A DNA stretch of 64,000 bases from Asterella californica (lineage: Eukaryota; Streptophyta; Marchantiopsida; Marchantiales; Aytoniaceae), in contig JAYKYS010000001.1 of NCBI GenBank assembly GCA_036924285.1, positions 37,323,501-37,387,500 on the forward strand, read 5' to 3'. Position 1 is the first letter of the stretch. The number at the start of each line of letters is the position of its first letter. Positions 35,347-48,308 of this stretch are shown piece by piece. A model generated the notes under the pieces. It saw only the letters and a list, made by a program, of their open reading frames with translations, did no database searches and was not told the DNA's origin. Both the position numbers and the translations under genes were made by a program.

Positions 35347-38300
35347 TGTAGTGACGCAGGATTTCTCCTTTTGCCCATTTAGTATAGAAGATATCGTTTC
35401 CACAGAGGATTTGCACAAGTATCGCTGCTCTAAGTTCTAAGATCTGTTCAAACACACAAACACACGGGTTGTATCTATAAATCCTGTCTTCTCACAAAAC
35501 CACACGGCTTCCAGACCCTTCAGAAGGTGCTCTGGACCTAAACAAACAACTACCACCTAAAATATCACACACTTATCTAGAGGGAAGCTCGGGAAGACGC
35601 GTCTTACTTCCAGGTCACTTCTTCCAGTCTTCTCAACACAGTCTTCTCGAAGCAATTCTCGGCTTCTGGGAGTTCAACTCGGCTTCTCATACCTCTAGAA
35701 GACTGCTCCTGCTTCGTAGAAGTCGAACTAGCAACGTCTGTTGCACATTGCTCTTCCAAGTCCCAACGAGTTAGATCAATCACAAGGTGTATGCCTCCTG
35801 TAGCCTTCCCAAGCTTCAGTCTACGGAAACGGTTTTCCTGCAGCACTACAATGACATTCACCTTCACGGAAGCTCAATAGAAGTCTCGGAAGCTCACTAG
35901 AAGAAGATAGGAAGATGAGAAGATGAGAGAAGATGGAGAAGAAGGGAAAATCCAAACAAGAGAAAACAAGATGAAAATGAAAAATTAAGACTCCGACAGG
36001 CTTCTAGTCCGGATCTTGACTAACAAGTCATCCCTGCTTGTAGTAATTTGGGGAGGAAGACAACAAATTCGCTTACAGTTACACAATCTTCTACTTGAGG
36101 ATGTCGTCTTCTGCTGTGGGAAGAAGTCTTCTTTCTTCTTCTATCGCTGCTCTGACTACTCTGTCTTTGGGGATCACTTACCCATAGGACCGTCCGTACG
36201 TGGATCCAAAGTGCTCCATTGCTAACAACCATCGCCACTCAAGAAGAATGCTTCCCATGCACAATTGGGTGTGATTTCGAGAAAACCCACTGTCCAGAAG
36301 ACACAGACAAAGCTTCTGCATTCAAATCCAAAATCCATTCTCCGAGAAGAAGACACATTGGTGTTGGGAAACTCACTCCTTCTACGTCCTGCTCTTACTC
36401 CTCGGCACACCAGCTTAGTAACAAGACTACACGAGGATGCCATTCTCTGCTCCAAACTGTCCACTACCTCCATCTACATCTTCGAACCACTGCTGGCAAC
36501 AAAAGAATGTAGACCCCTCTGGTGTAATTTCAATCTATTCGTATGTCTCTAACATCATATGTAGTGTGTACACACTGTGTTCACAATGTGTCTATTGTGT
36601 ACGTACAGTAATGTGTTTTGTGCGCACTGAATCCTACTCTGCATTCTAACTTATACTACCACCTTGAGACGCAGGGGAGAGTTCCCCTCCAATCCTCACT
36701 TGCGATCCAGGAGATGGGGCGCTGTCAGAAGACCACCACCTCACATGCAGTCGGCTCCCTGTCTTGGTTTAGTCATCTACTTTGCTACTCCTGCGCTGCC
36801 TACTCTGCCACATGAGTAGTCCTCTAAAATTACATGGAAACTGCCACTTCTTAAGATAGCAAATTCAGTTCTTACTAAGTTTAGACAAGTCAACTTGTCT
36901 TCTGTGCTTGTTGTCTACTCTAATTGCTCGGATGCGATCTCCCTCTGATCTGCTCCTACCTGAACTCCTAACTCGACTTCTGATAAAGTGGGAAGCCATG
37001 CGAATACCTCGGGTGTCACTGAGGTGACTTCCTCCTCAACATTCGTGGCTGGCTCAGCTGGTGCTGCTTCGGAAGACGAAAGCGTCTTCTGGGAAGCTGA
37101 GTCGACTTGCGCTTCTTCGCTCTTCTGAGATACTGGTTCAACGTTGGGAGCCATGGTGACCTCACAAAGGTCCGGAGAAGTCACCTCCTCCACTCGAAAC
37201 ACCTGGGAAGACAACTCTTCTTCTTGTCTTCCGGGGCTTCTTCTGCAGTCTTCCCGGCTTCCAACGCTGTCAGTACCAAGTGGACAGCGAGGCCGAACTC
37301 CTCCTTCTCCAAGTGTGGTCCGATCGATGGTCCTGGGGCTTGTAAAGATGCAGTCGCTGGTGGTAAAATCAAGAGAAGATCGTTAAGTGTCTTCACTCTC
37401 TCTATCTGCCGATCCAAGTAACGGAACATACTCTCCTTGCACTCCACCAACATCGCTCTGGACTCGTCGTCCCACTCCCTAGCTAAGGTGAGAAGCTTCC
37501 TACCAACGGTGAAGTTGAACTTTTTGCGAAGTGCTTCCATCGTTTGTGCTAGCAATCCCTGCGCGTGAGCTTCTGCTGCTTCCTGCTGCAGCCTGCACTT
37601 CAGCGGCTTCCAGTAGTATCTTCCACGTTGTCTTCTCCTCTGCGAGGATGATGATTTTATCTGACTCGTAGAACCTCTTGGTCTCGCTGCTGTAGATGTA
37701 CATACAACTCCTGGTTGCTCTTCCTCAGTTGTGATGACTCCTTAACATAAGCGGCTACTTCCGTCTTGTACTTCGCTGCGAGCTTCTCCGTGGTGCGGAG
37801 GTTGGCTTCCAGCGCTTCTACCTTCTTCTGGCCTTCTTCTTGGAAAAGAGGTGAAGGAACAGCTTCGTCAAAAGACTCTTCTGCGATAAGCTTCGACCTT
37901 CCATCCGTTTCTTCTCTGTCTGTCCTCTAGGAAGAGACAAGATGTGCTCCCATGCACATGCCACTTCTCCGAGATCATGGGTAGGATCTTCTTCTCTAAT
38001 TCGTACTCCTTGTTCTCTGCTTCTGACATGTGGAAAGCCCTACGTCACCATTCTGCTGTCCAGGAAGATGATCTTCTCCGGACAACTCCTGCCTTCGTAG
38101 GTACACGGTTGCGGAGAGATAATGCTGCCCAAACCTCCTCCAGAAGACCCTAGTCTGCGAGGTTCCAATCCCACAGGAAGAAGTCGAGACCCAACTCCTT
38201 GATGAAGGGTTTGGTCTCGGCCAACTCTGCTGCCGGTAACACCAACCCTCGAGGATGCATCGACATACTTCAAGCTCTGTTGCACTAAGCCACACGTACT

Positions 38301-40250
38301 TACTGTGACCCGAAGGCTCAGTCCTTCCCAAGTTCTCACAGTCTAGCTTCCACTCTCAAAAGACGAATCTAGTCTTCCAGAAGACATCTATTCTGTCTTC
38401 CGGGATTCTAACAGTGCTTCCTAAGTAGCTCTCGTCTTCCGAGAGCTACTTAGGAAGTCTAAGTCTAAGTCTAACCAATCCTAACCAAGCAAGGCATCGC
38501 ATGGATTCCTAAGAAGACAACCCAACTTGCATTTCATCCTACTTCCTAACAAAAGATACAAGATATGCGAGAAGTAGAGTGTATGAAAAGTTCAGAAGAT
38601 GGTCGTGGGCTCCTGCCCTCTAGGAAGACTCTCGAGACAGCTTTTGATTCAATAACGTTCTCGGAAGACTTCCCGCGACCAAGCTTCTCTTCACTGATCT
38701 CACTTGTCTTCTGCTTCCGACACGCAATCTAACCTCACAACAGACACAAGACATTCACACTCTGTTCTTCCGACTCCTCACCTCTCGTACACACTCAAAA
38801 GAAGCTTGCTGCATGATTGAACGACATGACCCTCGACCATTCTCTCCAGATTCTGTCAGCAAGACTTCTCATATCTCTCTTCTAAGTTCGGGAAGAAGAA
38901 CGAATATGCTGCTATGGGTCTACAGAAGAGACCCGTAAAGGACCCTCACGTCTTCTCGTGCATTCTGCCAGCCTTTCCAGTCTTCCAGTCTCTCTAGGAA
39001 GATGTGGATTTGAGAAGCTCGGAAGATCGGGATGCACAGTCCTAGTTCTCAACTTCCAGATTCTCGAAACAACAAACAACTCACGAAGTCACTCAGGATT
39101 CGTACCAAGCCTCTCTTAACACAAAAGCAAATCCAATCCACTCTTGATACAAATTACACACAGTCGTCTTCCGAGGACGTTCAGACATCAGAAACGTCTT
39201 CCAAAGATGTTCAGATCTTAGAAGCGTCTTCCCAAGATGTTCAGATCTTCCGAAGCGTCTTCTGTACAGAGATTCGGGAGTAGAGGGACAGTAGGGTAGA
39301 GAAATTGATAATTGAGGGATCGAATTTGAGAACGACGAACATGGAAGCTCCATTATAGCTCGGGAAGAAGCGAGAAGATGACTGTCAAAAATTGGGCAGC
39401 GCTTTCGCGCCCAATTTCATAGAAGGAAAATGCAGGATGGAGAAATGATCGATGGGTTTCCTACAAACAACCGAGGAAGCGCGAAAGATACCAAACAAGA
39501 GGCGAGAAGCGGTGGAAGGGAAGAGAACATGAGAAGAACCTCAAACAGTCTTCTGCCTGCTTCTCATAGTGCCTTTAGTCTTCTGTACGCTTCGGACTCC
39601 ATCTCAGCTCCAACGCGATCCCACAGAGCTGCTTCTATCGTCAATCTTATGCTATGCCCTGTTGCTTCTTGATCGATCACGGCTCCACCTCCGATTCTTC
39701 TTCAATCACCTTTCAATGTCTGCTTCCAGGAATCTACAGGAGACTCCTTCAGCTCGGTAGTGCTTCCTACTCTCAGAAATTCGTCCTCGCCTTCTCTCTA
39801 GCTGCAATTAGATCCTTGTTGTCCACGATTTCACTCTGCTGGTCCTCCTCACTCAATTCGGTTCCTCCTAATTCGATCTTCTGCGTCAATATCTTCGATG
39901 CGAGAAGCAAATGACGATTTTGCACTAATGTGTTTCTCTCGTATCTTCTTGCGCAGTTAGGGATCCGTCGACCTACCTGACCTACCTACTACCTACTACC
40001 TTGGTGCTACCTGATAGGTACACCTACTCCTTTACTAAGTGGTGCGTGGTTAGGTCTATGTAGTCGCTGTCGCTGTCTTCTGGAAGACATGCGTCTTCCG
40101 TCTTTCGTCTTTCGAAGACTTGATCGGGAAGACGTCTTCTCGGAAGAAGTCGACTTCTCTTACAAAAAGTTCTTAAGACCATCTTCCTTCTAAGCAAGAT
40201 GTATTCTTAAGCAACAAGGTTATTTCAATTACCTAGACATGCGATTAACG
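35347..40250 (-). repeat. 5' LTR of element H, 4.9 kb, with internal deletion and lost 5' end
   Basis: The LTR runs on the minus strand from about 40250 to 35347 and ends CGTCACTACA. It lacks roughly the first 70 bases (breakpoint ~40250). It also lacks ~1 kb between the N-terminal region and coiled coil of the LTR protein: near 37840-37935 the sequence jumps from the KVEALEAN coiled-coil part to the DRQ segment. Otherwise it is collinear with the 5.9-kb solo LTR. Confidence 0.8.
36915..38280 (-). pseudogene. LTR protein remnant in element H
   Basis: This is homologous to 19724-22027. Starting near 38270 the minus strand encodes MHPRGLVLP and FIKELGLDFFLWDWN. A large deletion removes the middle. 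The coiled-coil end (MLAQTMEALRKKFNFTVG...DRQIERVK) and the Pro/acidic tail with VTSVTPEV are at 37555-36915, in two frames. It is clearly dead, but the retained order matches the other copies. Confidence 0.75.
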
Positions 40251-41134
40251 TGACATGGGTCAAAGCTTGTCTCATCCAATGGAGCACTTCGGATCCACGT
40301 ACGGACAGTCCTATGGATAAGCGATACTAGACGACAGAGTAGTCGGAGCAACGACAGAAGAAAAAAGAAGGTCTTCTATCCGCAGCAGAAGATTGTGTAA
40401 CTGTAAGTCAATTTGTGATCTTCTTCCCCAAATTATTACAAGCAAGGACGGCTTGTTAATCAAGATCTAGACTAGAAACCTGTCGGAGTCTTAATTTCTC
40501 ATTTTCATCTTGTTTCTTCTTGTTTGGTCCATCTTCTCTCATCTTCCCATCTTCCTATCTTCCTATCTTCCTATCTTCTTCTAGTGAGCTTCCGAGACTT
40601 CTATTGAGCTTCCGTGAAGGTGAATGTCGTTGTAGTGCTGCAAGAAGACCGTTTTCGTAAATAGAAACCTAGGAAGGCTACAGGGGGTATACACCATGTG
40701 ATTGATCTAACCTCGTTGAAAATTGGAAGAGCAATATGTGATAGACAGTGATAATTTGACGTCTACGAAGCAGGAGCAGTCTTCTGGAGGTGGGAGAAGC
40801 TGAATTGAACTCCTAGAAGCCGAGAATTGCTTCGGGAAGATTGTCGTGAGAAGACTGGAAGCCATGACTTGGAAGCAGGAAGTGTCTTCTCAAGTTTCTC
40901 AGTAGATATCTGTGTGATATTTTAAGTTGTAGTTGTTTGTTTAGGTCTAGAGCACCTTCTGAAGGGTCTGGAAGCCGTGTGGTTTTGTGAGAAGATGAGA
41001 TTTCTAGTAAAACCCGTGTGTTTGTGTGTTTGAACAGATCTTAAAACTTAGAGCAGCGATACTTGTGCAAATCCTCTGAGGGAACAATATCTTTTATGCT
41101 AAATGGGCTATAGGAGAAATCTTAAGACACTACA
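40251..41134 (+). repeat. Family-1 LTR 3' fragment, opposite strand to H
   Basis: This is the last ~880 bases of a plus-strand LTR, ending GACACTACA at 41134, equivalent to about 22735-23663. Its 5' part is missing and it is joined directly to the truncated 5' end of the H LTR, an inverted junction. The 41134 end lies within the K gag gene. A (TATCTTCC)n tract is at 40541-40580. Confidence 0.8.
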
Positions 41135-41994
41135 ACAGATTTCGCTCCGCTTGTAGACCCTTGCTCCTCCAATCTTGTGAGTTTGACATGAAGGTCTCGC
41201 ATTCCATGCATGATCTCCTCAAGGTTTGAATCATTCTTCTTTGGAGACATTACAGGTGCTTGGACAACTGGAACAATCTGTCTAGCAATAGGAACCACTG
41301 GTCGGACTACAAGAACAAGTGCTACAGCAGTCGGTGTTGGTGTCGGTCTCCTAACATGAACCTTCTCTCGTCTTTGCTCTCTCTTTGTAAGTAGACCAAC
41401 CGCTTTCTCAACCTTCTTCCAACTACTGGTCAAGCCGTCGTCTTCCTCTCGATCCTCCAGAAGTACCTCCAGCTTCTCTTGCAGCTTCTCATCTGCAGCC
41501 CGAAGAACTAACTCTGTCTTGTTAGACTGCAGCGTCAACTTCTCCATCCTAGTCAGCCGTGAAAACTACTTCTCAAACTCCCTGAGTAACTCTGTAGCTT
41601 GTAAGCCCTTCCTTGGTTGCTCAACCCACTCCAAGAATGACTTCTTGGTGACCCGATCAGAGTCCTCCAAGAAGTACTCATCCATCAAAGCACGAGCAAA
41701 CATCTCCCAATCCTTGTTAAAATGCTTCGTTAGCATTTTAACATGATCTCTAATCTTGGGAGCTGCTGCCAACTCAAACGTCTTAATCATCTCATCTTCT
41801 GAGAACCGGTTCAGCTCCAACTCCTTCACATAATACCTTAGATATCTTGAGACATCTCTCTCATCGAACTGATCAATCTTGCTGACAACCGCTTGAAGCA
41901 CCTTTGTTGCCAAAGCTTCCTTCTGCTCATCAGACTGTTGCTGCTGTAAGAACATAATCCAAGCTTGGAACATCAATGCAGTCGTCGGATCCAA
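41135..41994 (-). pseudogene. gag: gag of retrotransposon K (one stop, 3' end lost)
   Basis: The minus strand encodes about 286 residues of a gag-like protein from MDPTTALMFQ at 41994. It has the helical segment YLRYYVKELELNRF and the core segment DWEMFARALMDEYFLEDSD, followed by LEWVEQPRKGL. After a TAG at about 41566-41568 it continues as LTRMEKLTLQSNKTELVL, a Glu/Lys region, a Pro/Val-rich linker, and a C-terminal coiled segment. It differs from the gag of families 1-3. It is cut at 41134 by a family-1 LTR, so the zinc knuckle and pol are gone. As inference from memory, similar gag cores occur in retrotransposons of mosses and lycophytes. Confidence 0.75.
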
Positions 41995-42419
41995 CTACAC
42001 CTTCGGCAGTCCGTCCGAACCACTAGTTCCATTTTCATCATCATTCCCGTCCCTACTCATGATTGTCAATCTCTTCTTCAAAGTTCAAACATAGAAGAAA
42101 TCTCCACCTCAGACCTTCACGTCGAGTTCACCACCGTATCGTGTCCGATTTTGCATGAAGGATGTCCAGGAAAACACGAGGTTCTTAGCTGTGGAGATGT
42201 AGTGTGTTGAACAGAGACAAGAAAGAGAGAAACAAGCATGAAAACGAGCGTCACTATATATATCAACTCTCAACGTACATACAATGCCGATTCTTTCTCT
42301 TAAGAACTCAAGACTGGAAAATAGACGAGAGCGGTCTGTATTCTGCTTCAAAACCCTCTACAACGAGTCCCTGAATCTCAACCCAAACTCAAAATTAGCG
42401 TAGCTCAAAGTAAGAGAAA
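41995..42419 (-). other. Leader/LTR side of element K
   Basis: No gene is seen. On the minus strand a TATATATA motif occurs at about 42254-42262, upstream of the K gag. The sequence continues across the family-1 LTR at 63791-64000 (target AGAAA). I could not place a TG...CA end or primer site. Confidence 0.4.
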
Positions 42420-44025
42420 TGTAGTGACGCAGGATTACTCCTTTTGCCCATTTAGTATACAAGATATCGTTCCCACAGAGGATTTGCACAAGTAACGCTG
42501 CTCTAAGTTCTAAGATCTATTCAAACACACAAACACTAGAGTTTTGTCTAGGAATCCCGTCTTCTCATAAAACCACGCGTCTTCCAGACACTCCAAAAGG
42601 TGCTATGGGACTAAACAAACAACTACTAACTAAAATATCACACAACTATTCACAGAGAATCTCGGGAAGACGATCTTTCTGCTTCCATGTCACTTCTTCC
42701 GGTCTTCTCAATACTGTCTTCCCGAAGCGATTCTCGTCTTCTGGGGTTCAGCTCGTCTTCTCACACCTCCAGAAGATTGTCCTGCTTCGCAGAAGTCGAC
42801 TAGCACGGCTGTTACACCTTACTCTCACACTCACATTACAACGGGTTAGATTAATCACAAGGTGTATGCCTCCTGTAGTCTTCGCAAGCTTCTGCCTACG
42901 GAAATAGTCTTCCTGCAGCACTACAACGACATTCACCTTCACGGAAGCTCAATAGAAGTCTCGGAAGCTCACTAGAAGAAGGTAAGAAGATGAGGAAGAT
43001 GAGAGAAGATGGGGAAGAAGAGAAAATCCAAACAAGAGAAAACAAGATGAAAAGAGGAAATTAAGATTCCGACAGGCTTCTAGTCCGGATCCTGACTAAC
43101 AAGCCATCCCTACTTGTAATAGTTTGGGGAGGAAGACAACAAACGTGAGTACTGTTGCACCGTCTTCTACTCGAGGATGTCGTCTTCTGCTGTGAGAAGA
43201 AGGCTTCTTTCTTCTTCACTTCGCTGCTCTGACTACTCTGTCTTCTGGGATCCCTTATCCATAAGACCATTCGTACGCAGATCCCAAGTGCTCTACTGAA
43301 CGAGCCAAGCTACACTTCCACAACTGCTGACAGTCACCGTCACTCAAGAAGAACACTTCCCATGCACAATTGGGAGCGAATTCAAAGAACCCACCATCCA
43401 GAAGACACGGATTAAGCTTCTGCACTCAAATCAACAATCTATTTCCCGAGAAGAAGTCACATTGGCATTGGGAAGCTCACTCCTTCTACTTCCTGCGTCT
43501 ACTCCTCGACACATCAGTCTAGTCAACAGGACTGCACGAGGATGTCGTTCCCTGTTCCTAGACTGTCCACTACCTCTATCTACATCTTCGAACCACTACT
43601 GGTACGAGCATGCAGATCCCTCCTGTGTATTCCAAGACTATTCGTATGTTTCCAACAACGGGTGTAGTGTACGAAGAACTGTCTATCCTGTGTCTCTGCT
43701 CTAATGTGTCTCGTCTGCCTGCACCATCGAATCGATATGTGTGTGCAATAGCTACAGAACTCCATCTCCTACACTTCGATCCTACTTATGTTGCTGCCAT
43801 GAGAACCAAGGGAGACGACCACCAGAGAGAGAGAGGCGCTAACAGGAGGTTGTCACCCCACATGCAAGCGGTTCCCCTTCCTAATTAGCCATCCACCGTG
43901 TTGCTCCTACGCTACCTATGCTGCCACATGGTGTCCTAACTGATTTTACACTGAAAACTGCCACCCTTAAGATAGCATGTTTGTTCCTACTAAATCTGGA
44001 ATTGTCAACCTTCGGTTACTAGCTA

Positions 44026-44220
44026 CTATGATTGCTCCGTGGCAATCTCTACCTGATCTGCTCCTATCAGAGCTACTAGCTCGGCTTCTGATGGGCTGGG
44101 AAGCCCTGCGCTTACCTCGGGTGTCACTGAGGTAGTTTCCCTCTCATCGCTCTTCGCTGGTCCTGCTGTCGCTGCGGCTGCGTCTTCTTCGACTTCGGCT
44201 TCTGCTTCGGAAGACGGAAG
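44026..44220 (-). pseudogene. C-terminal end of LTR protein in outer LTR
   Basis: This is the acidic tail EDAAAATAGPAKSDERETTS...GADQVEIATEQS ending at 44026. It is separated by the nested LTR from the rest of the gene at 59725-61826. It matches the end of the frame at 22027. Confidence 0.8.
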
Positions 44221-46194
44221 TGTGGTGCCCACAAATTACAGGATGCACGAATTTTTGAAATTTTTAAGAATAATGACTTGTTTGTATAACTGAAGAAGCG
44301 TTGTTACTTAAGGTTACGTCTTCCTTAACAGGAAGATGATCTTAAGAGCTGTTTGTAATAAGAAGTTGACTTCTTCAGAAGACGACTGTCTTCGGAAGAT
44401 CGTCTTCTCAGTTGCGTCTTCAGAAGACGAGAAGACGGCGGAAGATGGGAAGACGGCAGAAGACACCTATCTTTCAGAAGACAGCGATCGCGAAGGACCA
44501 ACCACGAGTTTTCGGATAAGACAGTAGGTGTACCTACTGGAGCGCACCGAATAGGTAGGTAGGTCAGGAAGACACCAAGGACGAGAACCCCTAATCTGCG
44601 GAGAAGATGCGTGAGGAAGCACATTAGGCACCTTCCAACTTCCTGCAGCATAGCGCGCCTGAAGAAGATCGATTGAGAGAGTGAGCTTCGCGAGCTAGCA
44701 TTGAGAGAGGAATCAAGTGAGACATCGAGGTAGGAGAGAGTAAGTTGGCAGCTAGGCGAAGGGTGAGATCGAATTGCGGGAGCACAAACAGCAGAGAAAG
44801 CGAAGGCGTTTCTGTGGAGCTTCCGAGAAGCTGACAGTGAAGAGTGGCGAGTAGAAGCAGAGGTGGAATAGAGGTGTGGACTGAAATTGACAGCAGGCGC
44901 AGTCGTGTGGAGTCGCATTGGAAGCTAGGACAAGAGCCAGAAGCGCGCGGAGGTCGAAGGCAACTCGGGGAGCCGAAGAAGACTGTAGAGGTTCTTCCCC
45001 CTGTTCTTTTCCCCTCCCACTTCTTCTCGCCTTTTCTGGGTACTCCCCGCGCTTCCTTGATTGTGTGCAGGCAGCCTGATCGATTACCCCACCCCCATTC
45101 TTTCTATTGAGACATTGGGTGCGGAAGCGCTGCCCAATTTCTGTCGAGACATCTCCTTGCTTCTTCCCGAGCTCAATTCGAGCTTCCCTACTCCTAGCCC
45201 TCAAATTGGAGACCCCAACTATCAATTTCCCTACCCCCCTACCTCTCTATCCCCGAAACTTGGAACAGAAGACGATTCGGAAGATGGGAACATCTTCGGA
45301 AGACGCTTCTTGAACTTGACTGTCTTCGGAAGTCGACTGAACACAATTCGTATCAAGAGTGGATTTGCTTTGCTTTTGTGTTTAGAGAGGCTTGGTACGA
45401 ATCCTGAGTGGAGTGGTGAGTTGTTGTGTTAATTCGAGAAGTTGGAAGTCGGGAACTAGGACTGTGCCTCTCGGTCTTCCAAGCTTCTCAACTCCCCATC
45501 TTCCTAGAGAGACTAGAAGGCTGGAAGGCTGGCAAAATGAGCGAGAAGACGCGAGGGTCCATTCGGGTCTCTTCTGTCCGATCCATAGCAGCCGTTCCTT
45601 CTTCTTCCCGAACTTAGAAGAGAGTTGTGAGAAGTCTTGCTGGCAGAATCTGGAGGGAATGGTCGAGGGTCATGTCTTCTCATCATGCAGCAAGCTTCTT
45701 CTGAGTGCGTATGAGAGGTGAGAAGTCAGAAGAACAGAGTGCAGTTGTCTTGAGTCTGTTGTGAGGATAGATTGCGTGTAGGAAGACGAAGACAGGTGAG
45801 ACCAGTGAAGGGAAGTCTGACTTCGAGAAGTTTTCCGAGTAAGACATTGAATCGGAAGCTGTCCCAAGTATCTTCCCAGAGGCCACTGTCACCGCAGGAG
45901 CCCGCAACCATCTTCTGAATCTTTCTCATACTCTACTTCTCGCATATCTTGTATCTTCTGATAGGAAGTAGGATGTAATGCAAGGTGGGTTGTCTTCTTG
46001 GTAATCCATGCGAGGCCTTGCTTAGATAGGATTGTTTAGATATAGCTCGGAAGACGAGAGCTATCTAGGAAGTACTGTTAGAATCCCGGAAGATGGAGTA
46101 GCTGTCTTCTGGAAGACTAGTTTCGTCTTCTGAGGAGTAGAAGCTAGACTGTGGGCACTCGGGAAGAACTGAGCCTTCAGCTCATAGTAGGTGC

Positions 46195-48308
46195 TTGTGG
46201 TTTAGTGCAACAGATCTTCCAGGTATGTCGATGCATCCGCGAGGCTTGGTGTTACCCATGGCAGAATTGGCCGAGACCACTCCTTTCCTCAAGGAGTTGG
46301 GTCTCGACTTCTTCCTGTGGGATTGGAACCTCGCAGATCAAGGGCTTCTGGAGGAGGTGTGGGCCGCGTTACCACCGCGTAACCGTGTACCTGCGAAGGC
46401 AGGAGTAGCTCGGGGAAGACCGTCTTCCTGGACTGAAGACTGGTGGCGTAAGATGTTTCACAAGCCTGAGATCGAGAACCGAGGATATTGGTACGAGAAG
46501 AAGATCTTGCCTAGGATTGTGAGTTCATGGCATGTGCCTGGGAGTACCACCTGCCTTTTCGTGGAAGACAGGCAGGGGAGGAACGGTTGGAAGATAGAGT
46601 CTTACCAGGAGCCGAAGAAGCGACTTCTGACGAAGTTGTTTCTGCATCTTTTCCCCAAGGGAAAAGCGCAGAAGACAAGGTACTTAGGAGATCAGGACGT
46701 GGAGTTCCTGGAATCAGTGTGGGATGACAGAGTGCCAATCTACTGGGGCGCGTACATCCACAACTATGTACAGACGGAGCTAGCATACTTGGGTACCCCG
46801 GCGGGAGGACATCTGACGCCCTTCTTCTGCTACTTGTATGTAGCCATGGGGGATCTTAGGGAAGATCAGCTAGCAGTGTATGGGCCAACGGAGCGACAGG
46901 AGGTGAAGGAGGAGACCTCGGAAGACGATGACCGAGAGGCAGCAGCAACGCCCCCTCCCACTCTGATGTCACAGCTGAGACCCGGCTCTCACCGGAAGAC
47001 GCTTCTGGTGAGGGAAGACAAGTCTAGTGGGTCGGAAGATGCCACGTCAGTGAGGAAGATGGGTCACAGAAGTGTACCGAGGACACCCATCTCCCTCATT
47101 CATTCAAGATCGGAGTCGGACTCGGAGGAAGACTTGCTGAGTACCCGATCGGAGCAGAAGACAGCTTCTGTAACACCTGGGAGTCTTCCGAAGACTCCAA
47201 AAGATGAAGGATGGATGGACGCTCCTACTGCGATGCGAGGAAGCGCAAAGAGGAGAGCCGCTCCTGCCACGAGGAGTCTTCCACCCCGGAAGATGAGAAG
47301 AGTAGCTTCTTCTCGTGCGCATAAGATGAAGGCCGTAGTGGTGGAAGAGGCTTCCTTGCCTCTAGAAGACAAGGTCGACACCTCCGAGCGAGTGGTGGGG
47401 ATGAACTTGTCTTCCGCAGGAAAACGACTGGAGGAGTTCAGTGCCTACTTCCAGAAGGAGATCCAGCCCGCTATGGAGTTGCTGGAGAGGAGAGCGAGGG
47501 CACAGGAGAAGCCCTTACAGCCTGGATTCGGCCTACGCACCTTGCTGCGACAGGAAGACAGCCAGTAGAAGACGGAGTCGCTGGAAGCTAGTTTCCGCAC
47601 CACGGAGAAGCTTGCAGCCAGGTACAAGGCGGAAGCAGCCGCTTCTGCCAAGGAGTCGATGCAACTTCGGAAGAGCAACCAGGAGTTGCAGGAGCGAGTA
47701 CAGCAGCGCGATCAGGAAGTTCTCCGAGTGCGGGAGAAGATCACTGCCCTCGCAGAAGAGTAGACCACTTGGAAGATGCAGCGAGAAGCCGCAGAAGCAC
47801 GAGCTGCAGTGGAGAAGACGCAGAGGGAAGCAGCGGAGGCTCGTGCGCAGAAGATGCTAGCTCAGTCGGTAGAAGCGCTTCGGAAGAAGTTCAACTTCAC
47901 CGCGGGTAAGAAGTTACTTACCTTAGCTAGGAATGGGACAGCGGGTCCAATACGAGGTTGGTGGAATGCAGAGATAGCATGTTCAGGTACCTGGATAGAC
48001 AGATAGAAGGAGTGAAGACACTTTATGATCTTCCCTCACTTCCGACACCTGCAACCGCATCTTCCCAAGCCCCAGCACCCTCGACTGGGTCCGGAATGGA
48101 GAAGGAGGAGTTCGATCTCGCTGTACACTTGGTGGTGACAGCGTTGGAAGACGAGAAGACTCCAGAAGACGCCCCGGAAGACATGATGTCTTCTGGAAGA
48201 CAGGAAGACGAGCCGTCTTCCCAGGTATTCCGCGTGGAGGAAGCGACTTCTCCGGACCCCTATGAGGTCGCCATGGTCCCTAGTACTGCATCTGTGCCTC
48301 AGAAGACC
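46195..48308 (+). pseudogene. LTR protein frame, interrupted by element A
   Basis: This is the best-preserved N-terminal part of the LTR protein: 457 codons open from 46195 to a TAG at 47566-47568. It covers the Trp-rich region (WDWNLADQGLLEEVW, TEDWWRK, VPIYWGAYIHNY) and extends through GGHLTPFFCYLYVAMGDL without the stop seen at 20309. The Ser/acidic linker, basic stretch and start of the coiled coil follow. A second TAG at 47761-47763 and a frameshift near 47930 break the coiled coil. The tail is cut at 48308 by element A and resumes at 57078-57305, ending VEIATEQSE. Confidence 0.75.

Larger units (their letters stand above)
28339..40250 (-). mobile_element. Family-1 element H, minus strand, 5' part with insertions
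   Basis: Read on the minus strand: LTR (40250 down to 35347), primer site (35327-35310), gag start (35202-34752), solo LTR of another family (34751-33379), more gag (33378-33032), element F (33031-29995), then distal gag, protease and the acidic spacer before RT (29994-28339). RT and integrase are missing. About 1.1 kb of gag that should lie between 33032 and 29994 is absent, so F does not sit at a simple insertion site. Confidence 0.8.
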
